From positions 173,748 to 237,747 of the forward strand of contig JADJTX010000005.1 in the NCBI GenBank assembly GCA_016710985.1: a DNA stretch of 64,000 nt, read 5' to 3'. Made by a program: the position numbers and the translations under genes. The DNA is from Ignavibacteria bacterium. Lineage in GTDB: Bacteria; Bacteroidota; Ignavibacteria; Tepidaquicellales; Tepidaquicellaceae. The number at the start of each line of letters is the position of its first letter. Position 1 is the first letter of the stretch. A model generated the notes under the pieces. That model saw only the letters and a program-made list of their open reading frames with translations. It was not told the origin of the DNA and made no database searches. Below, piece by piece: positions 1 to 10,378 of the stretch.

Positions 1-2
1 GC

Positions 3-449
3 TGGACATTTGAAATTGGTCTGCCAATGGTAGTTCCATTCGGAGGAAATACAAAAATGCCTTTCTGGTGGGAAACTGTTCCGTCTGTAGAATTCTATAC
101 AACAAACACTGATCCATCTATCACTTCATTTGGCGCAAAGGAAACTTCACAGCAGCCTTTGTTAAACTGGGAGAATCACATTACAAAAAACTTAACTCCT
201 AAATTCTGGGCAGGAATAGATTTCCGGTTACAATTAGGAGGAGCAAACATAGTGGATGACAGCGTTAAATCAGATACAAAACTAAATATCTTCGGAGGAG
301 GAGTTTCAATTGGTTATCAGGTCCTTCCTTTCCTGAGCCTGAAAGGATCTTACGATGAAATTATCTGGGGATACAACGGAGCGGATTCACGGATGTTCAG
401 ACTGGGAGCAACATTTACATATGTGAATATATCAAGTTTGAAGAAATAA
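3..449 (+). CDS. Outer-membrane beta-barrel protein, C-terminal part (5' end outside window)
   Basis: The reading frame is open from base 3, so the gene starts before the window and only its last ~148 residues are seen. The visible part has alternating polar/aromatic strands, a Gly-rich turn (GGGVSIGY) and an aromatic-rich end typical of outer-membrane barrels. It resembles the Phenol_MetA_deg-like transporter family, which is often found near hydrolases in Bacteroidota; this is family-level recognition only. No exact substrate can be named. It is followed by a palindromic repeat and then a DUF502 gene on the same strand. Confidence 0.6.
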   Translation, partial: WTFEIGLPMVVPFGGNTKMPFWWETVPSVEFYTTNTDPSITSFGAKETSQQPLLNWENHITKNLTPKFWAGIDFRLQLGGANIVDDSVKSDTKLNIFGGGVSIGYQVLPFLSLKGSYDEIIWGYNGADSRMFRLGATFTYVNISSLKK

Positions 450-470
450 GAAAAATTTAGATCTTAACAT

Positions 471-588
471 GGGCACTTAGTACACTAAGTTCACTAAGAA
501 TAATTTAAATTTTTAATCAGTTTGAATATATAATAAATAAAGAATATATCATCTAAGTGAATCTAAGTGTACTAAGTGCCTAAGTGGT
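471..588. repeat. Composite palindromic repeat, ACTAAG type
   Basis: The left arm (471-498) is built of repeated cactaag/cttag words. The right arm (552-587) is its imperfect reverse complement, so the RNA would fold into one long hairpin with an AT-rich loop of about 50 bases. It fills most of the gap between the porin end and the DUF502 gene. The same architecture with other unit words recurs at 9848, 14801, 45737 and 63064. Confidence 0.7.
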
Positions 589-664
589 TATTAATTTTTT
601 TCAAGCAGTCTGCATAGATTGAGAAAGAGAAGAAAAATAGTTTGAAATAAGTAATATAAAGACA

Positions 665-1228
665 ATGAAAGAAACATTTAAAAAAATAAAGAGCACAATT
701 ATTTCCGGAGTTATATTATTTCTTCCGGTCTTTATACTAGTATCGCTCTTTCAAAAGATTTATGGCTTTGTATATGGATTAGGTCATAAGCTGACAGAAC
801 TTCTCGGACTTGATAATGCAAGTATCTGGGTAACAGTATTAACAGCCGTGTTACTTTTCATAATTATTTATGTGTTTGGATTGATTGCGAGGCTGACATC
901 CGTAACGAGAGGCAAGGAATGGTTTGAAAATAATGTTCTGAACTATGTTCCTAATTATTCAAAATACAATGCAAAGATGACGACAAAGCTTCAGCCGGGT
1001 GAGGATCTAAGACAGCCTGCATTAGTTGGAATAAATGATCTATGGAAGCCGGGTTTCCTTATCAGTTCAGAGAATGGAAAATCAACTGTATTTATGCCGT
1101 CTACTCCGGATACTGATTACGGAGAAGTATGGGTAGTAGAAACCAGCCGCGTTAAAGAAATAAATATGTCGGCAAAGGAATTTAAGAAATCTCTTCATCT
1201 GTCGGGTAAAGGATTAAAAACAAATTAA
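665..1228 (+). CDS. DUF502 family inner-membrane protein
   Basis: The 187-residue product has two hydrophobic segments near residues 12-33 and 54-76, then a soluble domain with the PGF-LISSE-GKSTVFMPSTPDT pattern seen in DUF502 proteins. The length fits the family. Its molecular role is not established. The ATG at 665 has no strong ribosome site in front of it, as is usual in this window. It reads in the same direction as the arylsulfatase that starts 82 bases downstream, so the two may be co-transcribed. Confidence 0.8.
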   Translation: MKETFKKIKSTIISGVILFLPVFILVSLFQKIYGFVYGLGHKLTELLGLDNASIWVTVLTAVLLFIIIYVFGLIARLTSVTRGKEWFENNVLNYVPNYSKYNAKMTTKLQPGEDLRQPALVGINDLWKPGFLISSENGKSTVFMPSTPDTDYGEVWVVETSRVKEINMSAKEFKKSLHLSGKGLKTN

Positions 1229-1310
1229 GTTTTAACTTAATATTAAAATGTCAATTCAGTGAAATTAAAATATTTAATCAAAAATATTTAAAGTAAAAAA
1301 AACCTAAACC

Positions 1311-3618
1311 ATGAAAATCAAAAAAGCAAAAAAAGATAACGGAAAAGTTCTTCCTTTCCCGCCGATACCGACGGCAAGCATTGCAGGACCAACACTGGCA
1401 AAGAGTACACACAAAAGAAGACCTCAGCCTGACTATCTTCCCAAAGATGTCCCAAATGTTCTGATAATTTTAATGGATGATGTAGGATTCGGACAGACTG
1501 AAACTTTCGGAGGTGAAGTTCATACTCCGACACTGACGAAACTAAGGAATGAAGGCATTGCATATAATACATTTCATACAACAGCAATCTGCTCACCGAC
1601 AAGAGCATCAATATTAACAGGAAGAAATCATCAGCGTGTACATTCCGGAACGATTGCCGAGCGAGCTGTTGACTGGGACGGATATACCGGAGTTATACCT
1701 AAAACATCCGCAACAATAGCAGAAGTTCTTACTGAATACGGATATAAGACTGCAGCATTCGGAAAATGGCATAACACACCTGCCGATCAGACCACTGCAA
1801 TGGGACCATTTGACAGATGGCCGACAGGACACGGTTTTGAACATTTCTACGGATTTCTTGCGGGAGAGACTTCGCAGTATGAACCAAGATTAGTTGAAAA
1901 TTTAAATAACATAGAGCCGCCCCGCGATGAGAATTATCATTTGAGCGAAGACATTGCTGAAAAAGCAATCGAATGGTTAAGAAGACACAGAGCATTTACA
2001 CCTGACAAACCTTTCTTTATGTACTGGGCTCCCGGCGCTGCACACGGACCGCATCATGTTCCGAGAGAATGGGCTGATAAATACAAAGGAAAATTCGATG
2101 AAGGCTGGGATGTTTACAGGGAAAGAGTATTCGACAGACAAAAGAAACTCGGATGGATCCCGAAAGATACGCAGCTTACGGAAAGACATAAGACAATGGC
2201 AGCATGGGACAGCATCCCGGAATCCGAAAGAGCATTTCAGAGAAGGCTAATGGAAGTGTTTGCAGGATTTGCCGAACATGCGGATGTACAGGCAGGCAAA
2301 CTTGTTGACAGTCTTGAAGAACTTGGTTTAAAAGAAAATACAATTGTAATTTATATCTGGGGAGATAACGGTTCGAGCGCTGAAGGACAGAACGGCAGCA
2401 TCTCCGAACTGCTTGCGCAAAATATGATCCCGAATACAATTAAACAGCAGATGGATACACTGGAAACACTTGGAGGACTGGATGCATTAGGGTCTTCGAA
2501 GACAGATAATATGTATCATTCAGGCTGGGCTTGGGCAGGTACCACACCTTTTAAGCATACTAAACTTATCGCATCACATTTCGGCGGAACAAGAAATCCA
2601 ATGGTAATCTCGTGGCCTAAGAGTATAAAACATGATGATATTCCTCGTCAGCAGTTCCATCATGTGAATGATATTGTCCCGACGCTTTATGACTTAATAG
2701 GTATCGAGCATCCGAAATCAGTGAACGGATTCAAACAGGATCCTATAGACGGAGTAAGCATGAAATACACTTTTGACAAACCTAAAGCACAGGGAAAGAA
2801 GAAGACACAATACTTTGATAATAACGGCAGCAGAGGAATTTATCATGACGGCTGGTTTGCATGCGCATTCGGACCATTATATCCGTGGCTTACGGTTAGT
2901 CCGGGACTTATGGAATGGGATCCTGACAATGATGTATGGGAATTATATGACCTTCGAAAAGATTTTTCACAGTACAATGATCTTGCGGAGAAATATCCCG
3001 GAAACTCTCTGAGTTAAAAAATTATTCCTTGAAGAAGCTAAAAAGAACAGCGCCTTCCCTATCGGAGCAGGAATCTGGCTCAGACTTCATCCTGAAGATA
3101 GAATTGCAAGTCCTTATACAAGCTGGACATTTGATGAAACAACTGTAAGGATGCCCGAATTTACAGCTCCCGGTATCGGTAGACAAAGCAGTAAGGTAGT
3201 TATTGATATGGAGACTGGTGAAAATTCAAACGGTGTATTGTATTCTCTCGGAGGATTTTCAGGCGGAATAAGTTTATTTATGGAAAACGGAAAAATTGTT
3301 TATGAATATAATATGATGTTGATAGAAAGATATACCGGAGAAACAAAAGAAGCACTTTCAGCAGGAAGACATAAAGTAGAGGTTATTACAAAAATTCTTA
3401 CTCCAAAACCTTTATCCGCTGCGACAGTTACGATAACGGTTGACGGAAAAGAACAGGCAGTTATTAATGTCGGCAGAACAGTCCCCGCAGCTTTTACAGC
3501 AAGCGAATCTTTTAATGTTGGTATAGATCTGGGTTCGCCTGTTTCGAGAAGATATTTTGACAAAGCTCCGTTTAAGTTTGAAGGTAAAATTCATACTGTG
3601 AAAGTTGATCTTATATAA
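1311..3618 (+). CDS. Arylsulfatase, AtsD-like, cytosolic (frame broken near 3002-3021)
   Basis: This is a sulfatase of the alkaline-phosphatase superfamily. Asp56-Asp57 near the N-terminus and the WGDNGSS segment match metal-binding residues. Cys94 in CSPTRASILTG is the residue that is oxidised to formylglycine. There is no signal peptide, and the LPFPPIP start resembles large cytosolic AtsD-type enzymes. The frame stops at 3017, but a second frame continues from about 3016 to 3618 with an uninterrupted C-terminal domain. Adding one A in each of the A runs at 3002-3004 and 3016-3021 restores one protein of about 769 residues, normal for this type. I read it as one gene with homopolymer errors, though real decay cannot be excluded. 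Confidence 0.85.
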
Positions 3619-3722
3619 ATTAAAATTATTTAGATTTTGTTGTTACAACTACCTTCAACAAGATGCTAAATGCATGGAATATAACTGTATAAAATGATTC
3701 AATTAAATTAAATAAACAACAA

Positions 3723-4566
3723 ATGGCAGAATTAATTTTAACTGTATTAAAGTACAGTGTTATTATAGCTATACCTTCGTCAATGTTGGTGTTAACGTAT
3801 GGAAGCTGACAAACCTTATCTAAAGGTCCTCTTTGCCAATCCGAAAATGGTGTTAAGATATTTTTTAGTAATGTTCATCTTAGTGCCGGCACTTGCGCTG
3901 GCACTTTATCTTTTTGATATTGATAATCGCCATACCTGGATGGCTGTACTTGTAATATCCTTGTCTCCGGCATCACCGGGTATGTTGAAAAGCCTGAATA
4001 AGATCAACGGGGAAACGAATATCAGCATAGCATGGATGATAACTGCGATACTAATTTCTGTTATTATGCTTCCTGTAAATCTTCTGATAATAAGTAAGAT
4101 ACTTAATGTTAATATTGATCTTGGTGTAGATGACGTTGTGATGAAACTATTCATAATGTTTTTAATTCCAATGATTGCAGGATTTCTGATAAGCAAATTT
4201 ATCCCCGGGGTCGTTCCAAAACTTATGAAAATATTCGGATCTATTTCCAAAGTTGCCTCAATCATTGTGATTATTTGTGTCCTTATAATTGCGGTTCCTG
4301 TATTAATGAATAAAAGTCTTATCAGCATGGGATTGATCTTAGCATTCCTGATGATCACTCTTGGTTTATCTTTGTTATTTGAGTTACCCGGAGAGAAATA
4401 CGGACCGATACTTGCCTATTCCGTTATACTGAGATTACCGGCGCCAGCGCTTGTTCTTGCATCGCTCAATGGTATGACAAGAGTCTTTGCTCCTGATATT
4501 ATTGCATTCTTATTAATAGGAATTATTTTGATGATGATCTACAGTAAACTGATTTACAAAAAGTGA
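3723..4566 (+). CDS. Bile acid:sodium symporter (BASS)-like membrane transporter, frameshifted near 3797
   Basis: The main open part (3799-4566) encodes about 255 residues with seven or eight hydrophobic helices. SPASPGMLKSLNK and a late LRLPAPALVLA stretch resemble the BASS fold. An ATG at 3723 opens another frame, MAELILTVLKYSVIIAIP, that supplies the expected first helix and meets the main frame near 3797. Joining them gives about 280 residues, close to family size. The substrate is unknown; the family moves bile acids, pantoate or other organic anions with sodium. It lies about 100 bases after the arylsulfatase on the same strand. Confidence 0.65.
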
Positions 4567-4639
4567 AAAAACGGGTTAAATCATTTTTTAATTCGCTCAT
4601 ACAGCACAGACCTCAGCTTCTGCTTTAATATTATTAACA

Positions 4640-4657
4640 GCTGCCTCGAAAGGCAGC
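4640..4657. other. Perfect short hairpin in an intergenic leader
   Basis: GCTGCCT and AGGCAGC pair perfectly over seven bases with a CGAA loop. The hairpin lies between the transporter and the ABC ATPase, about 135 bases before the ATPase start. No T run follows, so it is not a typical terminator. It could be a processing site or part of a leader; nothing else in the gap of about 225 bases is recognisable. Confidence 0.4.
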
Positions 4658-4792
4658 CCATTGACTTACCATCCGGTTTCCGGAAAATCAACATCATTGA
4701 ACTTTTCTCAAGAATTGATTTTTATTAAATTTAAACGCGTTTGTAACATTACCTTATTACAAATCGTCTTTAATATTCACTACTTACAAAAA

Positions 4793-5686
4793 ATGAAATT
4801 ATCAATAACCAATTTAACAAAAACCTACATCAACGGCGTTAAGGCTCTCGACAATGTAAATCTTGAGATCGGTCCGGGAATGTTTGGCTTGCTGGGACCA
4901 AACGGCGCCGGTAAGTCAACTCTGATGAGAACCATAGCGACTTTGCAAAGTCCGGATTCCGGATATATTTTTTTTAATGACATTAATGTTTTAAAGGATC
5001 CGATTAGACTTCGTAAAACACTGGGCTACCTTCCGCAGGAATTCGGTGTTTATCAGAAAATGTCTGCCGAAGATCTGCTTGATTACTTCGCATCATTAAA
5101 AGGAGTTTCTTCAAAACCGGACCGTAAAAAATTAGTGAATGAGGTTTTGGAAATTACTAATCTGTCCGGTGTAAGAAATAAGAACGTTGACGGATTTTCG
5201 GGAGGGATGAAACAAAGGTTTGGAATTGCACAGCTGCTTTTGAATGATCCGAAACTTATAATCGTTGACGAACCTACCGCAGGTCTCGATCCGGCTGAAC
5301 GCAACCGCTTCCTGAACGTCCTGCGCGAGATCGGTACTGCAAATACGATTATTTTTTCAACCCATATTGTGGACGATGTCAAAGATCTGTGCTCTGAACT
5401 TGCAATCATGAACGGCGGGAAAATTCTCAGACAATCTGCACCATCCCTTTTATCAGAAGAAATAAAAAATAAAATATGGACAAAAAATATTTCCCGTGAA
5501 ATGCTTGAAGAGTGTGAAGTAAAATATAATGTGCTGTCTTCAAAATACAATTCAGACAATTCAATTTCCATCCGTGTTTACTCAGACACTAAACCAGCTG
5601 AAGACTTTTCAGCAGCAGCGCCTCAGCTTGAAGATGTTTATTTCATCGCATTAAAAAATGACACACTGACTGCAATTAATCTATAA
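4793..5686 (+). CDS. ABC transporter ATP-binding protein
   Basis: A 297-residue ABC ATPase with Walker A GPNGAGKST (residues ~35-43), signature FSGGMKQR, Walker B LIIVDEPTAGLDP and H-loop STHIVDD. I chose the ATG at 4793: the frame is open from 4661, but residues before MKLSITNLTK do not match the family, whereas this start gives the usual N-terminus. Its stop codon overlaps the ATG of the next gene by one base, so the two are translationally coupled and form one transporter. The family is the ABC-2 type of Bacteroidota; the cargo is unknown. Confidence 0.93.
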   Translation: MKLSITNLTKTYINGVKALDNVNLEIGPGMFGLLGPNGAGKSTLMRTIATLQSPDSGYIFFNDINVLKDPIRLRKTLGYLPQEFGVYQKMSAEDLLDYFASLKGVSSKPDRKKLVNEVLEITNLSGVRNKNVDGFSGGMKQRFGIAQLLLNDPKLIIVDEPTAGLDPAERNRFLNVLREIGTANTIIFSTHIVDDVKDLCSELAIMNGGKILRQSAPSLLSEEIKNKIWTKNISREMLEECEVKYNVLSSKYNSDNSISIRVYSDTKPAEDFSAAAPQLEDVYFIALKNDTLTAINL

Positions 5687-8600
5687 TGCGAATGTTTAAA
5701 ACTATCTTCTCATATGAAATAAAATACTGGTTAAAGAATCCTTCATTATACCTTTATGTCGCGTCAGTACTTTTTTTATCAACAGGTATGATGGCGGGTA
5801 TCTCCGGTGCATTCGATGAAGAAACAATTTCTTCCGGGAGATTTTCAAATTCACCCATGAGCCTGTTCTCACTCTTTAGTACTTTTAGTAAACTTCTTCT
5901 TTTCCTGTTACCGGCTGTTGTCGGACACTCAGTTTACAGGGACTTCAGAAGTAAAGCTCACAGTCTGTTATACAGTTATCCGTTTACAAAGAGTGAATAC
6001 TTAGCCGGAAAGTTTCTTAGTTCATTCTTTATTGTATGTTTGATTGCTTTAATGATCGCATTCGGTTTTATTATTGGTACACAATTACCGGGAGTAAATA
6101 ATTCTCTGATTGTTCCTTTCGATGCTCTCGTCTATCTGCAGATATATTTCATCTATCTGATTCCGGACCTTCTTTTATGCGGAGCTGTGGTTTTTGCAGT
6201 TGTAGTTTTTTCAAGGAATATCTATGCAGGATTTATTTCAGTAATAATTCTTTTGATCTTAAGAGAAGCAGCTCTGAAACTTACAGGAGGCGCTGACAGC
6301 GGGATCGCTTTTCTTTTGATGGATCCTTTCTGCGAAACAGCAACTTATTTTTATACAAAAAATATCACGGCAGCTGAAACGAATCTTATGAACATTCCTT
6401 TCGGAGCTTTGATTATTTTTAACAGACTTTTATGGCTTACTGTATCATTGGTTATCCTGTTCATTGTTAATAAAAAATTCTCATTCAGTCAGAGTCCGGT
6501 TTCCTTTAAGCTCAGAAATTTAAGCCCGGAGCGGATCACTAAAAATAATTTCGGAAGTATAATCAAAATATTAATACCCAAAGTAAACTACCGTTTCGAT
6601 TTTATCGAGCAGCTTAGTGTTGTCTGGAAACTTTCATCAGTAAATTTCAAATACATCATTTCAAGCGGCTCATTTGTCAGCATATTGATAGCAGGTTCAT
6701 TGTTTGTATTTATAATCTTACTTCAAATGAATCCCCAGTATGAAACACGTATTCTCCCTGTCACATGGGTAATGCTGGCATTCCCGGTTTTCTTTTTTTC
6801 AATGCTCATTAATCTGATGACTTTTCTTTATGCGGGAGTTTTGATTCACAGGGATAAAACTTCACGGATGAATGAACTCGTTGATATGACTCCGGTTCCA
6901 AACTGGGTGCTTTTACTTTCTAAGTTTCTTGCTTTGTTTAAAATGCAGGCGCTTATGCTGACAATAATTTTAATAGCCGGAATCTCGGTTCAGATCTACA
7001 GCGGTTATTATAATTTTGAGATCAGTCATTACCTGTTTGATCTGTTTGTAATTCATCTCTCAGGATTTGTAATATGGACAGTTGCTGCATTATTCATTCA
7101 GACATTAATACCGAATCAGTATTTAAGTCTGATCATTCTTACGGCAGCATACTTTCTTATTCCGCAGCTTCCTCAGCTCGGTATTGAAAAACTTATATTC
7201 AGATTCAATCAGAATCCCGAGCCGGATTTTTATCTTAAGTATTCCGATCTGAGCGGTCACGGTCATTCGCTGATCCCTTATTTTACATATAAAGTTTACT
7301 GGATATTATCCGGACTGTGTTTATTCTTCGCAACGCTTTTGGCATGGCAGCGCGGTTTAAGTAATTCCATTAAAGACAGAATTGTAATTGCATTATCCCG
7401 ATTAAAAGGAATTACAGGTATTGGTTTATTGGGAAGTTTGATTTTATTTTTATCAGCCGGCTTTTGGATCAATGGAATGGATAGCGCTGATGAAAGAATA
7501 TTTAGTGATATGGAATTGGAAAAAATTATTTCTGAATCAGATGAGAAGTATAGTAAATACAGAAGAACTGTTCAGCCGCGAATTACTTCGGTCAATGTTA
7601 ATATGAATATCTTTCCCGGATCGCTGAGCTTTACTTCAAACGGAGTTTCTTCAATTGTAAATAAATCAAATCAAGAAATAGATACACTGCTCGTCAATTA
7701 TGGATTCAATGTAATTACTAAATACAGATTAAATAAAGATTACAAAGTAATCAAACGTGATACCATTTCACATTTTGACATTCTTCTTTTAAATGAAGCT
7801 CTGAATCCGGGTGACAGCATGAAACTGTTTTTTGAAGTTGAAAACATACCCAACACTTTATTACATAAAAATTCACCTGTAGAAAAAAACGGGACTTTCA
7901 TTACATCTGAAATTTTTCCGGGACTGGGATATTATTCACCTGATTCTTATTCTGACGTAACTGACAGTTCAGTTTTGAATAATCACTATCGCTCAATAGA
8001 TTCAGACTTCATAGATTTTGAAGCAACTGTAAGCACGGCTGCTGACCAAATTGCCATTGCTCCGGGATATCCTGAGAAAGATTGGATAGAAAACGGCAGG
8101 ATATATTTTAAATATAATTCAGACGGAAAAGTTACGAATGACTATGTATTTATTTCCGGTGAGTATGAAATAAAAAAAGATAACCGGAATAATATCGAAT
8201 TGGAAATTTATTATCACAAAGGACACGAATACAATCTCGAACATCTGATGAAGGGTTTGAAAGCCGGGTTAGAGTATAATGAAAATAATTTCAGTTCGTA
8301 TCAGCACAGGCAGGCGCGGATCATTGAGTATTCGAGAACGCAGGGAAATTTCGCAATGTCTTTTGCAAATACAATTCCCTGTTCGGAATCAAATTTCATT
8401 ATGGATATAGATGATACTGAAGACGGCGGATTAAACCTTCCTTTTCTCGGAGCTTCACACGAACTCGCGCATCAGTGGTGGGGAAATCAGGTGATACCGG
8501 CGAATGTTAATGGTGTAAGAATGATAACGGAAAGCATGGCTGAGTATGTTTCATTGAAAACTCTTGAACATAAATACGGCAAAGCAAAAGTGAATAAGTT

Positions 8601-9059
8601 CTTGAAAAAGGCTCGTGATATATATCTCAGCAAACGCGCTTTGGATACGGACCTTGAAAAGCCGTTGATGTATAATGAAGGTTTGAGCAAAAGCTATATC
8701 CCATATCAGAAAGGTTCGATTGTTCTTTATGCAATGAGTGAATACATAGGTGAAGAGAATTTAAACAAAGCATTAAAGAAATATTTTGAGAAAGTAAAAT
8801 TTCAGGAAGCGCCTTATACTACTTCCGCGGAGATGGTTGACTTTATAAGAGAAGCAACTCCTGATTCACTAAAGTATCTGATCAAAGACACACAAAAGAA
8901 AATGAAGCGCCGGTTTACAGAGAGAAGCATAAGACAGAACAGATACATAATGTTGTTTCAGTTATTACTGACAAAAAACCGTCGTCAGCAGTCCTTGATC
9001 CTTTTATAACATTGATTGATATGAATATAGAAGATAATTCAATACGTATTTTGGAGTGA
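5686..9059 (+). CDS. ABC-2 permease fused to M1 family aminopeptidase domain; C-terminus disturbed near 8890
   Basis: The N-terminal ~570 residues hold two blocks of about six membrane helices each, as in ABC-2 permeases. The rest is a periplasmic M1 metallopeptidase domain with the zinc motif HELAHQWWG near residue 925 and the third ligand Glu in ESMAEY 18 residues later. Fusions of this kind are known in Bacteroidota and pair with an adjacent ATPase, as here. The frame runs to 9009, but from about 8890 another frame to 9059 encodes a family-like end (KKPSSAVLDPFITLID). About 60 residues usually present between YLIKD and this end are missing, so there is a deletion plus a frame change. Peptidase activity of this copy is uncertain. 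Confidence 0.85.
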
Positions 9060-9100
9060 TTATTTTGTACTCATTATCTGATGTTACGAAAATATTTTTT

Positions 9101-9250
9101 TGTCATTCTGAGCAAAGTGAAGAATCCAGAGGAGTTTCAGATCTTACTGGTAATTGAATTCTTCATTTCACTTCACTCGCTTCCTACCCGGATTGTAAGT
9201 ATAAATCAACTGTTTATCAAACACTTGCGTCCGTTCGTTCAGAATGACAA
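9101..9250. repeat. GTCATTCTGAGC-type inverted repeat
   Basis: The left arm tgtcattctgagcaaagtga is mirrored by ttcactt...gttcagaatgaca at the right end. This class of intergenic palindrome, beginning with gtcattctgagc and containing gaagaatc, occurs in many bacterial genomes. The short open frame across it is repeat DNA, not a gene. From 9250 to 9410 the sequence is AT-rich, with a short attgttcattgttcattac microrepeat and presumably the promoter of the next gene. Confidence 0.6.
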
Positions 9251-9410
9251 AACGTCGAACTTTAGTAATAACTGATTGCTCATTGTTCATTGTTCATTAC
9301 ATAATATGAGTTGAGTTTTAAACTTAGTATATGACACAAATCATAACCTTTACTGATTTATATCATATTATTTCTTTCGACAATTAACTAAGTTAACGAA
9401 ACAAAAGAAG

Positions 9411-9427
9411 GGAGAAGTCAATTCTCC
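9411..9427. promoter_or_regulatory. Small hairpin in the leader of the Lys/Ala-rich gene
   Basis: GGAGAA and TTCTCC pair over six bases around a five-base loop, 33 bases before the ATG at 9460. An aaaggataaaag stretch between hairpin and ATG could act as a ribosome site. Confidence 0.3.
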
Positions 9428-9459
9428 TATTACAACTAACTAAACGAAAGGATAAAAGA

Positions 9460-9666
9460 ATGGCAAAAGCAGTTAAGAAAGCAGCGGTAAAGAAAGCTGT
9501 AAAGAAAAAAGCTGTAAAAAAAGCAGCTGTTAAGAAAGCAGTTAAGAAAGCAGTAGTAAAGAAAGCAGTAAAAAAAGCAGTAGCAAAGAAGGCAGTAAAG
9601 AAGGCTATTTTAAAAAAGGGAATAAAGAAAGCAGCAGTTAAAAAAGCTATCTTGAAAAGCCTGTAA
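9460..9666 (+). CDS. Lys/Ala-repeat protein, histone H1-tail-like
   Basis: The 68-residue product is almost only Lys, Ala and Val arranged as KKAVKKA/KKAAVKKA repeats, with a few Ile/Leu near the end. Composition and periodicity match the C-terminal tails of histone H1-like proteins, which bind and compact DNA. It has no globular domain, no signal peptide and a net charge above +30. It stands alone, with a leader hairpin before it and a stem-loop after it, so it is probably its own transcript. A role as a small nucleoid protein is inference from composition. Confidence 0.7.
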   Translation: MAKAVKKAAVKKAVKKKAVKKAAVKKAVKKAVVKKAVKKAVAKKAVKKAILKKGIKKAAVKKAILKSL

Positions 9667-9687
9667 TTCTTTAAATTAATTTGATTG

Positions 9688-9713
9688 ACTGCCGACATTT
9701 CCCCGCCGGCAGT
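9688..9713 (+). terminator. Stem-loop after the Lys/Ala-rich gene
   Basis: ACTGCCG and CGGCAGT pair perfectly over seven bases around a 12-base loop, 21 bases after the stop codon, followed by tcatttatt. The T tract is short, so terminator function is only likely. Confidence 0.45.
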
Positions 9714-9759
9714 TCATTTATTAAAATAATGAGACTGCTTGAAAATTTAAGTTAGTTAA

Positions 9760-9843
9760 GTTGACCGTTTCGAATAAACCTGTCAGGTTTTTGAAGAGTT
9801 TTCAATAAACATGAAACCTGACAGGTTTTATGATGCGGTCAAC
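9760..9843. repeat. Nested palindrome with GTTGACCG ends
   Basis: Outer words gttgaccg (9760-9767) and cggtcaac (9836-9843) are exact reverse complements. Inside, two copies of AACCTGYCAGGTTT (9777-9790 and 9815-9828), each itself palindromic, also pair with each other. A related piece with gttgaccgcttagataaacc lies at 46388. It has no coding content. Confidence 0.6.
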
Positions 9844-9847
9844 GTAA

Positions 9848-10285
9848 GTAGTTAGAAACTTCTGAAAAACAATGGTCATCCCGAAAGCTGAGTGTTCTTA
9901 AAACATATCAACACAGAGGTACAGAGAGCACAGAGTTACAAAGAGATTTTTTTTCTGTCAGAGGTTATTCAGCACTGAAATATTCATCATTTTTCAATTA
10001 CAAAAAAATTAAAAAATACATTCACTTAAGATTTCTCTGTGAAACTAAATAAAATAATGTTGTTTTTTTTACAAACTTTTAAACCATATTTTTTTAACAC
10101 GGAGGCTCAGAGCCACAACAGGGAATCGAATTATTTTCTTATATTTTTTCTCTGTGTCTCTGTGACTCTGTGTTTAGGAAAATATTAAATTTTGTTTGTA
10201 GCTGAGGGCTACGATGTGAAACTCTGTGTTCTCTGCGTCTCTGTGGTATTCTTGTTGTATTAATTAGTTTTTCAGAAGTCTATAT
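9848..10285. repeat. Nested composite palindromes, CAGAG type
   Basis: The outer ends agaaacttctgaaaaac (9854) and gtttttcagaagtct (10267) are inverted copies. Inside them cacagaggtacagagagcac (from 9909) pairs with ctctgtgttctctgcgtctctgtgg (10222-10246). A second, smaller pair (10096-10177) of the same type is nested within. No open frame of note lies inside. Together with the neighbouring palindrome this fills most of the 700-base gap before the regulator gene. Confidence 0.6.
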
Positions 10286-10378
10286 TTAGTTAATATTACA
10301 AAGACGTTTGCTGAAAATTACATTTTAACTATTTTAACATCTCATTACTCTGTTCGATTTAATGAATTTTACATTCAG

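Noticed and set aside
9081..9275. Open frame of 64 codons in the GTCATTCTGAGC repeat
   Set aside because: It only follows the arms of an inverted repeat; no start context or family-like content.
9393..9698. Minus-strand frame rich in Phe/Thr/Ala opposite the Lys/Ala gene
   Set aside because: It is the complement of the Lys/Ala codon repeats; its Phe-rich pattern arises from that repeat alone.
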